In this document: positions 37,109 to 48,106 of the stretch, piece after piece
How the letters are laid out: each line of letters begins with the position of its first letter
How positions within the stretch are numbered: the stretch's first letter is position 1
Assembly: GCF_023509035.1 (NCBI RefSeq)
Contig: NZ_CP075583.1
Location: 4,278,001-4,342,000, forward strand
Length of the DNA: 64,000 nucleotides
Source of the DNA: Janthinobacterium lividum
GTDB lineage: Bacteria > Pseudomonadota > Gammaproteobacteria > Burkholderiales > Burkholderiaceae_D
Direction: 5' to 3'
Notes under the pieces: model-generated
What the model saw: only the letters and a program-made list of their open reading frames with translations
The model's database searches: none
What the model was told of the DNA's origin: nothing
Translations under genes and position numbers: made by a program

Positions 37109-37741
37109 ATGCGGCGGCGCACGCTGTCCTTGCTTCCTGCGGCAGCCCTGCTACTGGTATCCGGCATGGCGAACGCCTATTCTGCACCAAAAACGCTGCT
37201 GGTGCTCGGTGACAGCCTCTCGGCCGAGTATGGGCTGGCACGGGGTACGGGCTGGGTGGCGCTGCTGGAACAGCGGCTGCAAGCCCAAAAGAACGACACG
37301 CGCATCGTCAACGCCAGCATCAGCGGCGAAACCACCAGCGGCGGCCGCGCGCGCCTGCCCGCCCTGCTGGCCAAGCACCAGCCCGACGTCGTGCTGATCG
37401 AACTGGGCGCCAACGACGGCTTGCGCGGCTTGCCCGTGGCGGCCGCCGAAGCAAACCTGCGCGCCATGGGCGAGGCGGCCAGGAAAACGGGCGCGCAGGT
37501 GGTGCTGGTGGGCATGCGCATGCCGCCCAACTATGGCCGCGCCTATGGCGAGCAGTTTTTTGGCGTGTACGGCAAGCTGGCCAAGGAATGGAAGGCGCCG
37601 CTGGTGCCCTTCATGTTCGAAGGCATCGCCGACCAGCCACAGCTGTTTCAGGCCGACCGCATGCACCCGAATGCGCAGGCCCATCCGACCATCCTGAAAA
37701 ACATCTGGCCGCAACTGGCGCCATTGCTGAAAGCCAGGTAA
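37109..37741 (+). CDS. tesA: arylesterase/thioesterase I, SGNH hydrolase
   Basis: 210 residues from ATG 37109, chosen because a signal peptide (RRRTLSLLPAAALLLVSGMANA) follows and AAGGG is upstream. The SGNH blocks are intact: block I LVLGDSLSAEYGL (catalytic Ser), block II Gly in SGETTSGGRARLP, block III ELGANDGLRG, and the Asp-His pair in DRMHPNAQAH. Periplasmic acyl-CoA thioesterase/lysophospholipase-like enzyme. Divergent from the ABC ATPase gene as in E. coli. Confidence 0.92.
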   Translation: MRRRTLSLLPAAALLLVSGMANAYSAPKTLLVLGDSLSAEYGLARGTGWVALLEQRLQAQKNDTRIVNASISGETTSGGRARLPALLAKHQPDVVLIELGANDGLRGLPVAAAEANLRAMGEAARKTGAQVVLVGMRMPPNYGRAYGEQFFGVYGKLAKEWKAPLVPFMFEGIADQPQLFQADRMHPNAQAHPTILKNIWPQLAPLLKAR

Positions 37742-37774
37742 GCCTGCGCCAAGCCAGCACATTCTGCAGACAAA

Positions 37775-37804
37775 AAAATAGCCGCTCGAGAGCGGCTATT
37801 TTTA
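37775..37804. terminator. bidirectional terminator between tesA and ppiD
   Basis: AAAAATAGCCGCT, loop, AGCGGCTATTTTT with A and T runs on the two sides. It lies between two convergent genes and can serve both. Confidence 0.85.
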
Positions 37805-37821
37805 TGCGTGGAAACTAAATC

Positions 37822-39744
37822 TTACGGTGCTGGCGCTGCGGCGGCTGGGGCGGTGATCGGCTTGACGATCTTTACCTTGGCCTTGGCTTTCAGGTACTCG
37901 ACGTAATCGAACATTTCCTGTTGTGCCAGGATGCCGCTGATCTGGTCTTTCTCTTGCTGGCGGCGCGCTGCGTCCACCTCCGCTGGCTGCTGCACCTTGG
38001 CGATGCGGTAGATGCCGTAGCCCAGGGCTGGCAGGTCCACGCCCACATAGGCTGGCAGCTTGCTCGTGTCCGCTTTCATGACTTGCGCGATGGCGGCACG
38101 GTTGATGCCGTCAAGCTTGCTGCGCGACACCCATTGCGCGGCGCCGAAACCAGTTGCGTCACCCGAGGCTTTCAATGCGGCCAGCTTGGTCTCGCCCGCT
38201 TTCTTGGCCAGCTTTTCCGCTTCTTCCAGGGTCACGCGCTGACGGATCATCGCTTCGACTTCGGCCAGCGGACGCTTCGTTGCTGGCTTGAATTCCACCA
38301 CGCGACCGGCGATCAGCACGTTCGGCGCAACAGTCACGGCTTCCGTATTGCGCTTGTCTTTCAGCGAATCGTTCGAGAAGATGGCCGCCAGGAACTTGGC
38401 GTTGTTGAATGGCGCCTTGCCCAATGCTGGCGACGGCGTGCGCGACAGATTGGCGACGGTTTCCACTTTCAGTTTCAGCTTGTCGGCCACCGGCTTCAGG
38501 CTGTCCGATTGCTCGTAGACTGTGTTGGTGAACGTTTCAGCCATTTCCGAATACTTCTTGGCAGCAAATTGCTTGCGCAGGTCGGCCGTGATTTCGCCGC
38601 GCACTTCATCCAGCGCACGCACGTGCTGTGGCTTGAGCGAGGTGACCGTCAGGATGTGGAAGCCGAAATCGGAAGCGACGACATCGCTGATTTCGCCCTG
38701 CTTGAGTTTCGCTACGGCATTGAGCAACGGCGCAGGCAAGCCATCCTTGCCAATCACGCCCAGGTCGCCGCCCTGCTCTGCGGATGCCGGATCTTCCGAC
38801 TTGGCTTTCGCCACGGCGGCAAAGCTGGCAGGCGTCTTGCGCACGTCAGCCAGGATGGCTTCGGCCTTGGCCTTGGCAGCTGCCTTGTCGGCGGCCGAAG
38901 CGTCTTTCTTGACGGCTACGAGGATGTGGCTGGCCTGGCGCGCTTCTTCCGTCGTGTAGGCTTTCTGGTTCTTCGCGTAGTAGCCGGTCACGTCGGCGTC
39001 GCTGACGTCGACTTGCTCGCCGGCAGCGCTGTCGTCCAGTACGACGTATTCGATCTTGGCTTGTTCCGGGATTTCAAAGAACTTGCCGTTCTTGTCATAG
39101 AAAGCCTTGATCATGGCATCCGTCACTTTGACTTCCGGCACGTACTGGGCGATCGGCAACAGCAGTTCCTGCACTTCACGCTCTTCCGAGGTGATGTCGG
39201 ACAGGCGCTTGGAGACGCTGCTCGGCGCGAAGGCGGTGCCTTGCACAGCGCCGGCCAGTTGCTGCAGGGCCATGTCGCTGCGGCGGCGCGCATCGTACAT
39301 CTGCGGCGTCATGCCTTGGGCGGCCAGCATGGCCTTGTAGCGTTCCAGGTCGAATTTACCGTCCGGCAAGGTCAAGCCTGGGATTTCCAGCACTTCCTTT
39401 TGCAGCACGGCATCGCTGATGACCAGGTGGCTACGGCCCACTTCGGCGGCCACGGCGCGCTCGGCGATCAGGTTGTCGAGGATGCTCTGGCGCGCTTCCG
39501 GTGTGTCAAACATTTTCTGGTCGAACTGCTCGCCCATCATCTGGCGATAGCGGTCGATCTGCTGGCGTTGCGCTTCTTCATATTGCTGCTGCGTAACGAC
39601 CTGGTCGCCGACCTTGGCGATGGTGTTCGCGCCGTCGCCGAAGCTTTGGTAGCCGCTGATACCGACCAGTGCAAAAGACGGGACGATGACCAGCATCAGG
39701 AGAAACTGCATCAAGCGTCGATGGGTACGAATAAATTCAAACAT
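37822..39744 (-). CDS. ppiD: periplasmic chaperone/peptidyl-prolyl isomerase PpiD
   Basis: 640 residues from ATG 39744 (MFEFIRTHRRLMQFLLMLVIVPSFALVGI), a short cytoplasmic tail followed by one membrane anchor, as in PpiD. A SurA-like N-terminal helical region follows (AKVGDQVVTQQQYEEAQRQQIDRY), then a parvulin domain (RQASHILVAVKKDASAADKAAAKAKAE, FAAVAKAKSEDPASAEQGGDLGVIGKDGL, FGFHILTVTSLKP). It acts on the outer face of the inner membrane near SecYEG. Position downstream of hupB matches the enteric order lon-hupB-ppiD. A hairpin with T-run lies only 32 bases before the start codon. Confidence 0.93.
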   Translation of the reverse strand: MFEFIRTHRRLMQFLLMLVIVPSFALVGISGYQSFGDGANTIAKVGDQVVTQQQYEEAQRQQIDRYRQMMGEQFDQKMFDTPEARQSILDNLIAERAVAAEVGRSHLVISDAVLQKEVLEIPGLTLPDGKFDLERYKAMLAAQGMTPQMYDARRRSDMALQQLAGAVQGTAFAPSSVSKRLSDITSEEREVQELLLPIAQYVPEVKVTDAMIKAFYDKNGKFFEIPEQAKIEYVVLDDSAAGEQVDVSDADVTGYYAKNQKAYTTEEARQASHILVAVKKDASAADKAAAKAKAEAILADVRKTPASFAAVAKAKSEDPASAEQGGDLGVIGKDGLPAPLLNAVAKLKQGEISDVVASDFGFHILTVTSLKPQHVRALDEVRGEITADLRKQFAAKKYSEMAETFTNTVYEQSDSLKPVADKLKLKVETVANLSRTPSPALGKAPFNNAKFLAAIFSNDSLKDKRNTEAVTVAPNVLIAGRVVEFKPATKRPLAEVEAMIRQRVTLEEAEKLAKKAGETKLAALKASGDATGFGAAQWVSRSKLDGINRAAIAQVMKADTSKLPAYVGVDLPALGYGIYRIAKVQQPAEVDAARRQQEKDQISGILAQQEMFDYVEYLKAKAKVKIVKPITAPAAAAPAP

Positions 39745-39775
39745 GGTCAGCCAATTCGGGATGAGTGGATCACTA

Positions 39776-39905
39776 TAAAAAAAAGGCGAACATGCGTTCG
39801 CCTTGATTTCTTCGGCGGAATGGACGGGACAGATGTCCACTTCCCCTTTAGATTCAACAACTTGGCGCTGGAACTAAAGCAGGATTCTGACGCCCAAGCC
39901 ATTAT
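39776..39905 (-). ncRNA. candidate structured small RNA or attenuated leader upstream of ppiD
   Basis: On the minus strand a promoter (TTGCTA, 17 bases, TAGAAT) would start a transcript near 39905. About 100 bases later a GC-rich stem (AAGGCGAAC / GTTCGCCTT, 39783-39804) is followed by eight T. Between them two more stems can form: CTTGGGCG with CGCCAAG, and GGAAGTGGAC with GTCCATTCC. The size (about 130 bases) and own promoter and terminator fit a small RNA. A ppiD leader with attenuation is the alternative. A 52-codon frame inside starts after AGGAG but runs through the terminator. It matches no RNA family I know. Confidence 0.5.
39783..39804 (-). terminator. intrinsic terminator before ppiD
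   Basis: AAGGCGAAC, loop, GTTCGCCTT followed on the minus strand by eight T. It ends the candidate small RNA and stands 38 bases before the ppiD start. Confidence 0.75.
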
Positions 39906-39911
39906 CTCCTG

Positions 39912-39940
39912 ATTCTACAATGCCCATAGCGCTATAGCAA
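39912..39940 (-). promoter_or_regulatory. sigma-70 promoter of the candidate small RNA
   Basis: Minus-strand TTGCTA (plus 39935-39940), exact 17-base spacer, TAGAAT (plus 39912-39917). Confidence 0.55.
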
Positions 39941-40108
39941 GAGTAAATCAGGGCGCGCGCCCTGCCCTGGCGCCGCATGGACGACAAGGCGCCAAGCTCG
40001 AACATTTAACCCGATGCAGCTTAAAGCGGATTTAAACGCAGGCATTTTTATTCAAAACGGCAGGATGGGATTTTAAAAGCAGACACACCGAGATAATCTG
40101 GCGCTGAA

Positions 40109-40146
40109 AAAGAAAAACCCGCGCTACTTATTCAGCAGCGCGGGCT
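40109..40146 (-). terminator. terminator of the tRNA-Asp unit
   Basis: AGCGCGGG and CCCGCGCT form an 8-base stem (40118-40125 / 40137-40144), followed on the minus strand by TTTTTCTTTTT. It lies just after the second tRNA-Asp. Confidence 0.8.
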
Positions 40147-40155
40147 TCTATATTC

Positions 40156-40232
40156 TGGCGGAGCGGACGGGACTCGAACCCGCGACCCCCGACGTGACAG
40201 GCCGGTATTCTAACCAACTGAACTACCACTCC
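40156..40232 (-). tRNA. tRNA-Asp (GTC)
   Basis: 77 bases including encoded CCA. The acceptor arm GGAGTGG pairs with CCGCTCC (one G-U pair), the T-loop GGTTCGAGTCC is standard, and the anticodon loop CTGTCAC gives GUC. It is the downstream member of a tandem pair and differs from its neighbour by only two bases, one in the D-arm side stem and one in the variable region. Confidence 0.95.
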
Positions 40233-40249
40233 TTAAGAGCGTATTTTTT

Positions 40250-40326
<77 letters not shown>

Positions 40327-40451
40327 GAAAAATACACAGTACTGCTTGCATTTGTATCCAGGGTTGCGATTCGTAGAACTTCAACCCTGAAATCGCGGCA
40401 CCCGAAAGCGCCGCCAAATGTTTCCGGTGATTGTCACCTCACCGAAGTCCG

Positions 40452-40724
40452 TTAGTTTACAGCATCCTTCAAAGCTTTACCAGCTTTAAATTTTGGAACT
40501 TTTGCAGCTTCGATCGTGATCGCTTCTTTCGTACGCGGATTGCGGCCGGTACGCTCAGCGCGTTCGCTGACCGAGAAAGTGCCAAAACCAACCAGCGTCA
40601 CGCTGTCGTTGTTTTTCAAAGTTTCCGTCACGCCGCCGATAACAGCGTCGAGTGCGCGCGCAGCGGCGGCTTTGGAAATGTCAGCTTTTTCAGCAATGTG
40701 GTCGATCAATTCAGTCTTGTTCAC
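40452..40724 (-). CDS. hupB: DNA-binding protein HU-beta
   Basis: 90 residues when started at GTG 40724 ([28 protein letters not shown]), exactly the HU length. Upstream in-frame ATG 40730 and TTG 40736 would add residues no HU has, and GGGGA lies at the right distance from the GTG. The DNA-binding arm signature [20 protein letters not shown] is intact. It is a nucleoid-associated dimer or heterodimer. It follows lon on the same strand as in many proteobacteria. Confidence 0.95.
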   Translation of the reverse strand: MNKTELIDHIAEKADISKAAAARALDAVIGGVTETLKNNDSVTLVGFGTFSVSERAERTGRNPRTKEAITIEAAKVPKFKAGKALKDAVN

Positions 40725-40878
40725 TAGCATCCCCAATTACAAAGGTATAAAACGTTTACCGTATCGTTGCGGCACTTTTGGCACCACAGCTGTCCGGCGA
40801 AAAAAATGTGCAGGCGTATTAAACAAGCCACACTGTATATGTGTCAAGCGCTTTGGGGGCGCAATTCACGTTTCAATA

Positions 40879-40907
40879 TAAAACAAGCGCTCTAAAAGCG
40901 CTTGTTT
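40879..40907 (-). terminator. terminator after lon
   Basis: AAACAAGCGCT and AGCGCTTGTTT form an 11-base stem around a 5-base loop, followed on the minus strand by TTTATATT. It lies 22 bases past the lon stop. Confidence 0.8.
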
Positions 40908-40928
40908 GGGGAAAACAGGGGTAAAACG

Positions 40929-43340
<2,412 letters not shown>

Positions 43341-43487
43341 GGCGTACCTTATAGAAAGCGTGTTTACGATGTTGGCGCTCGCTGCCAAAACACAAGACCG
43401 GCGAGAATAAATAATTCTGTGAAACAAACATAAAGTCTATTTCGCAAAACACACCCGCATGACTGTAACAAATGCAGTTTTAACAGT

Positions 43488-43525
43488 AAAAAAGCCACGC
43501 GCAGCTAAGCGCCGCGAGTGGCTTT
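43488..43525 (-). terminator. terminator after clpX
   Basis: AAAGCCAC and GTGGCTTT close a stem with an inner GCGC/GCGC pair; on the minus strand it is followed by TTTTTT. It separates clpX from lon. Confidence 0.75.
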
Positions 43526-43613
43526 ACGATTGAAGCCTGCACTCATTGATTTAAATTGTACTGCCATGCATTAAGGAATCAAAACCCTTTTTATGCATTT
43601 GTCTCGGCAGTTT

Positions 43614-44882
43614 TCAATTTTCTCCGGAGGCCTTGGCAGTCTCTTGATAAATCAACAAAGGTTTGGCGCCGCTGGTGATGGTATTTTCGTCGATGACGAC
43701 CTTCACCACATTTTGTTCGCTCGGCAGTTCGTACATGACGTCCAGCAAAGCATGTTCCAGGATGGAGCGCAGGCCACGGGCGCCGGTCTTGCGCGCCAGC
43801 GCCTTCTTGGCGATCGCATGCAGGGCGGCCGGACGAATCTCCAGTTCCGCGCCTTCCATCTCGAGCAGCTTCGAATACTGCTTGATCAGCGCATTCTTCG
43901 GCTCGACCAGGATCTGGATCAGCGCCTCTTCCGTCAATTCCGCCAGGGTGGCGATGACAGGCAGACGGCCGACCAGTTCCGGGATCAGGCCGAACTTGAC
44001 CAGATCTTCCGGTTCCGCTTGCAGCATCAGTTCGCTGGCCGAGCTTTGCGACTTGCTGCGCACCGTGGCCGAGAAGCCGATGCCGCTCTTTTCGGAACGG
44101 TTGGCGATCACTTTCGACAGACCGTCAAAGGCGCCGCCGCAGATGAACATGATGTTGGTCGTGTCGATCTGCACGAAATCCTGGTTCGGATGCTTGCGGC
44201 CGCCTTGTGGCGGCACGGAAGCCATCGTGCCTTCGATGAGTTTCAGCAAGGCTTGCTGCACGCCCTCGCCCGACACGTCGCGCGTGATGGACGGATTGTC
44301 GGACTTGCGCGAAATCTTGTCGATCTCATCAATGTAGACGATGCCGCGCTGGGCTTTCTCGACGTCATAGTTGCAGCTTTGCAGCAGCTTCTGGATGATG
44401 TTTTCCACGTCCTCACCCACGTAACCGGCTTCGGTCAGGGTGGTGGCGTCGGCGATCACGAACGGCACGTTGAGCATGCGCGCCAGGGTCTGTGCCAGCA
44501 GGGTCTTGCCCGAGCCGGTAGGACCGACCAGCAAGATGTTGCTCTTGGCCAGTTCGATGTCGTCTTTCTTGCCCAGGTGCTTGAGGCGCTTGTAATGGTT
44601 GTACACCGCCACCGACAGGATGCGCTTGGCAGTCTGCTGGCCGATCACGTACTGATCGAGCAAGGCGGCAATTTCTTGCGGCGTCGGCAGGTCGGATTTG
44701 GTACCGGTCACCGTCTCGATGCTCGACGTTTCATCACGGATGATGTCGTTGCATAGGTCGATGCACTCGTCGCAAATGAAGACGGACGGGCCGGCGATGA
44801 GTTTCTTCACCTCGTGCTGGCTTTTGCCGCAGAACGAGCAATACAGTAATTTTTCGCCGCTAGAGGATTTTTTGTCTGACAT
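43614..44882 (-). CDS. clpX: ClpX ATPase subunit of ClpXP
   Basis: 422 residues from ATG 44882. The N-terminal zinc domain has the four cysteines (YCSFCGKSQ and [11 protein letters not shown]). The AAA+ domain has Walker [13 protein letters not shown], Walker [12 protein letters not shown] and the pore-loop region [10 protein letters not shown]. The C-terminal sensor-2 domain includes [11 protein letters not shown]. ClpX unfolds substrates and feeds them to ClpP. It lies 200 bases after clpP on the same strand, a gap that includes a hairpin. Confidence 0.97.
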   Translation of the reverse strand: MSDKKSSSGEKLLYCSFCGKSQHEVKKLIAGPSVFICDECIDLCNDIIRDETSSIETVTGTKSDLPTPQEIAALLDQYVIGQQTAKRILSVAVYNHYKRLKHLGKKDDIELAKSNILLVGPTGSGKTLLAQTLARMLNVPFVIADATTLTEAGYVGEDVENIIQKLLQSCNYDVEKAQRGIVYIDEIDKISRKSDNPSITRDVSGEGVQQALLKLIEGTMASVPPQGGRKHPNQDFVQIDTTNIMFICGGAFDGLSKVIANRSEKSGIGFSATVRSKSQSSASELMLQAEPEDLVKFGLIPELVGRLPVIATLAELTEEALIQILVEPKNALIKQYSKLLEMEGAELEIRPAALHAIAKKALARKTGARGLRSILEHALLDVMYELPSEQNVVKVVIDENTITSGAKPLLIYQETAKASGEN

Positions 44883-45017
44883 AAGGCATTTTGGTTGGAA
44901 CTGCATTAACAATATTGCAAAATCGCAAGCCGGAGTGCGGTAGTTGCCCGCAAAGGCCGCTACCCATGGCGCAAGTCAACAACGTGCACAAGCTCCATGC
45001 TACCCGAAATAAAAGCG

Positions 45018-45048
45018 AAACGCCCGAACGTTTGAGCGCCCGGGCGTT
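45018..45048 (-). terminator. hairpin between clpP and clpX
   Basis: AACGCCCG and CGGGCGTT form a stem around a loop containing AACGTTTGAGCGC. On the minus strand TTTCGCTTTTATTT follows, a moderate intrinsic terminator after clpP that may allow partial readthrough into clpX. Confidence 0.65.
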
Positions 45049-45082
45049 AACTTACGTACTTAGCGATACCGGTAGGGGCTCA

Positions 45083-45709
45083 TCAAGCGCGGCTGGTCAA
45101 CACTTTGTCGATCAAACCATACTCAACGGCCTCGTCGGCGGACATGAAACGGTCGCGGTCGGTGTCCTTGGCGATCTGTTCGATCGACTGGCCCGTGCGC
45201 TCGGCCATGATGCCGTTCAAGCGGGTGCGCAGGTAAAGGATTTCCTTCGCCTGGATCTCGATATCGGACGCCATGCCTTGCGAACCACCGGACGGCTGGT
45301 GAATCATGATGCGCGAGTTCGGCAGCGAGAAACGCTTGCCCTTGGCGCCAGCGGCCAGCAGGAAAGCACCCATCGAAGCGGCCATGCCCGTGCACAGGGT
45401 CGAGACGTCCGGCTTGATGAACTGCATGGTGTCGTAGATGGCCATGCCGGCCGAGACCGAACCACCTGGCGAGTTGATGTAGAGCGAGATTTCCTTTTCC
45501 GGATTTTCGCTTTCCAGGAACAGCAGCTGGGCGACAACCAGGTTGGCCATCTGGTCATTGACCGGGCCGACCATGAAAATCAAGCGTTCCTTCAGCAGGC
45601 GCGAGTAAATATCATACGAGCGCTCGCCGCGACCGCTTTGTTCCACCACCATCGGCACCAGGCCGAGCATCTCTGTGTCCAGCGCTGGATTACGGTTCAT
45701 ACCTGTCAT
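45083..45709 (-). CDS. clpP: ATP-dependent Clp protease proteolytic subunit
   Basis: 208 residues from ATG 45709, with AAGGA seven bases upstream. The serine protease triad is visible: Ser112 in GMAASMGAF, His137 in [10 protein letters not shown], and an Asp in the [13 protein letters not shown] segment. The oligomerisation region [20 protein letters not shown] is conserved. It forms a tetradecamer with ClpX or ClpA. It lies between tig and clpX as in most proteobacteria. Confidence 0.97.
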   Translation of the reverse strand: MTGMNRNPALDTEMLGLVPMVVEQSGRGERSYDIYSRLLKERLIFMVGPVNDQMANLVVAQLLFLESENPEKEISLYINSPGGSVSAGMAIYDTMQFIKPDVSTLCTGMAASMGAFLLAAGAKGKRFSLPNSRIMIHQPSGGSQGMASDIEIQAKEILYLRTRLNGIMAERTGQSIEQIAKDTDRDRFMSADEAVEYGLIDKVLTSRA

Positions 45710-45785
45710 TTCATTTCCTTGTGAAGCAGTTAGGGGATGCCGCCACTACCTTGCGGCAAGAGCCGGCACCCGGATACCAACTGGT

Positions 45786-47126
45786 TTACGCTTGTGCGTT
45801 GCTTCCCATCAGTTCGTCGAAAGCAACTGCTTTCGTCGTGACTTTCGACAGGCCCAACACGTAAGTGACGACGTTTTCTTCCAATACAAGGGCTTCGATC
45901 TCACCCAGACGACGACGGTCGCTGTAGTAGTACTTCAGCACTTCACGTGGATCTTCGTAGCTTTGAGCGAAATCTTCGATTTGCGCTTTTACTTGCTCAG
46001 GCGTTGCCTGCAGATTGTTGTCGCCCACCAGTTGCGACAGAATCAGGCCCAGGCGTACGCGACGCTCGGCTTTTTCTGCGAACAGTTCTGCTGGGAAAGG
46101 CACGTCCTTTACGTTCATGCCGCGCTGCGCCATGTCTTGACGGGTCATTTCGGCCAGGCGCTCGGAATCTTGAGCGATCAGCGTTTTTGGCACTTCCAGC
46201 TCAGCAACTTTGATCAGCGCGTCCATGACGGATTCCTTGTTGCGTGCTTTCACGCGGCCAGCAACTTCGCGTTGCAGGTTGACTTTGATGTCTTCGCGCA
46301 TTTTGGCCAGGTCGCCATCGGCAACGCCCAAGGACTTTGCGAATTCAGCATCGACTTCCGGCAGGTGCGCCCATTCCAGCTTTTGCAGGGTGATGGTGAA
46401 CGAGGCGGTTTTACCGGCGACGTCTTTGCCATGGTAGTCCTCTGGGAACGACAATGGGAAAGTCTTAGCTTCGCCCACTTTCAGGCCCAGGGTTGCTGCT
46501 TCGAATTCTGGCAGCATGCGGCCTTCGCCCAGCACGAAAGCGTAGCCTTCAGCTTTGCCGCCTGGGAATTCAACGCCGTCGATAGAGCCGACGAAGTCGA
46601 CGGTCACGCGGTCGCCGTTGGCAGCGATCGGCTCACCGCCGTCGCCGTGTTCGCCAGCTTCGCCCTTGGTGTGGAAGTGCACGCGCTGCTTGCGCAGAAT
46701 GTCGATGGTCTTGTCGATTTCGGCTTCCGACACGTCGGCTTGCACGGTTTCGATTTCAACGGCGGTCAGGTCGCCGATGGCGACTTCCGGATACACTTCG
46801 AAGGTTGCATCGAAAGCCAGCTGGCCTTCGGCTGCTTCTTCTTTCGGCACGATGTTCGGGAAACCGGCCACGCGCAGATTGTTTTCGTTGGCGGCGTCGT
46901 TGAATGCGCGGCCGACTTTGTCGTTCAGCACTTCGGATTCAATTTGGTAGCCGTATTGTGCTGCGACCATTTTCAACGGCACTTTGCCCGGACGGAAGCC
47001 CGGTGCCTTAGCCGTACGGGCTTGCACTTTCAGGCGCTTCTCAACTTCCGTGCGGACGTCCGTCAGCGGGAAGGAGATCGTGATACGACGTTCGAGTTTG
47101 CCCAAGGTTTCGACTGCAGTTGCCAT
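45786..47126 (-). CDS. tig: trigger factor, ribosome-associated chaperone
   Basis: 446 residues from ATG 47126 ([20 protein letters not shown]). The ribosome-docking motif appears as [14 protein letters not shown]. The PPIase (FKBP-like) domain is marked by [38 protein letters not shown]. The C-terminal chaperone arms follow. No Shine-Dalgarno stands out before the ATG. A perfect TATAAT about 280 bases upstream suggests an unusually long leader. It is the first gene of the tig-clpP-clpX block. Confidence 0.96.
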   Translation of the reverse strand: MATAVETLGKLERRITISFPLTDVRTEVEKRLKVQARTAKAPGFRPGKVPLKMVAAQYGYQIESEVLNDKVGRAFNDAANENNLRVAGFPNIVPKEEAAEGQLAFDATFEVYPEVAIGDLTAVEIETVQADVSEAEIDKTIDILRKQRVHFHTKGEAGEHGDGGEPIAANGDRVTVDFVGSIDGVEFPGGKAEGYAFVLGEGRMLPEFEAATLGLKVGEAKTFPLSFPEDYHGKDVAGKTASFTITLQKLEWAHLPEVDAEFAKSLGVADGDLAKMREDIKVNLQREVAGRVKARNKESVMDALIKVAELEVPKTLIAQDSERLAEMTRQDMAQRGMNVKDVPFPAELFAEKAERRVRLGLILSQLVGDNNLQATPEQVKAQIEDFAQSYEDPREVLKYYYSDRRRLGEIEALVLEENVVTYVLGLSKVTTKAVAFDELMGSNAQA

Positions 47127-47849
47127 GTAAAAAATCGTCCAAAAAATAAACACTGTTGGTGCGAGAAAAGAAGACCTGACCCCTTGCGCCATCACTGGCG
47201 GCAAGACATGGGTCCAGCTTCACTCGCTCGCATATTCATCTGTAAAAGCACTGAAAGCAGGACAATGGACCTGGTCTACCCGGCTGAGGGAAAACCCGCA
47301 CCAGGCACCAAACAATCCGCCGCTTCCGGTACTGCGACAGGGCTCCGAGCGTCCAGCCTTGCTTCTAAGTAAATGCAAGGCCGGCCATCATTCGGTAAAG
47401 CGTGGCATTATAACAAAGGACTTCGGGAAAGTGGCTGGCTTTGCAGCCCGGCCACAGAGGATACCAGCGGCGGCGAACGAATCGCTACAGCCTGGATGGC
47501 CCTGTCTTTACTCTTGCCCCGGCATTCTTTATTTCGCCAGAGACAGGCTTTCCAGCCTGCTTCGTTCATTAGTATATGCGAACTGTCGCCCCGTCCGAAA
47601 CAAAGAAATGCGCTCTTGGCGAAGTTTTCGGGCAAAAAACCTTTGATTTACCTCAATTTGGCCATTTTCCAGGCAAATCTCCGCCCGGGCCCTGCCCGGT
47701 CGCCCGATCTCTGGCGAAAAATAGCACAAACAAAGACATCCCGAATGACGGAAATACAGGGAAGACAACGTAAAAACAAGAAAGATGCCTGCAACGAGGC
47801 TGAAGAACAACTTGATGGTGCTGCACGTCCGGGCTGGAACAACCCGGAT
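47127..47849. other. intergenic region between tig and tRNA-Leu
   Basis: About 720 bases. The only signal I can defend is TATAAT on the minus strand at plus 47407-47412, a likely -10 for tig, although its -35 is poor. Long open frames here (for example 47373-47975 on plus) run straight through the tRNA-Leu gene and are not coding. No repeat or other RNA gene recognised. Confidence 0.45.
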
Positions 47850-47932
47850 TGGTGCGGATGGGGAGACTCGAACTCCCAAGCCGAAGCACTGGCTTCTAAG
47901 ACCAGCGTGTCTACCAATTCCACCACATCCGC
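47850..47932 (-). tRNA. tRNA-Leu (TAG)
   Basis: 83 bases including encoded CCA. Acceptor GCGGATG pairs with CATCCGC. The long variable arm (GTGCTTCGGCTT region) marks a class II tRNA, and the anticodon loop in GGTCTTAGAAGCC gives UAG. T-loop GTTCGAGTC is standard. Confidence 0.94.
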
Positions 47933-48037
47933 ATTTTGTACTACTTGCCGCAGGCTACACACCCGCCGTTGCTGATTTTAACAACTCGGGAGCGATCTGG
48001 CTACCGTGGACTAAACGAGCAAGCCCTCGGTAAAGCA

Positions 48038-48081
48038 AAGGCGGCATTCTACTGGATTTCCCAGAGGAATGCCGCCTTTTT
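48038..48081. terminator. inverted repeat downstream of the RND operon
   Basis: AAAGGCGGCATTC pairs with GAATGCCGCCTTT across a 16-base loop, with a T-run on the plus side and A-run opposite. It lies 26 bases past the permease stop and can end that operon. Confidence 0.7.
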
Positions 48082-48106
48082 TATGACTGCGCCTTGGCGC
48101 TGGCTC

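Noticed and set aside
39748..39906. 52-codon frame inside the candidate small RNA, preceded by AGGAG
   Set aside because: Reads through the terminator stem and T-run and lacks protein-like composition; the RNA interpretation is better supported.
47373..47975. 200-residue plus-strand frame
   Set aside because: Runs through the tRNA-Leu gene and has no domain or ribosome binding site.
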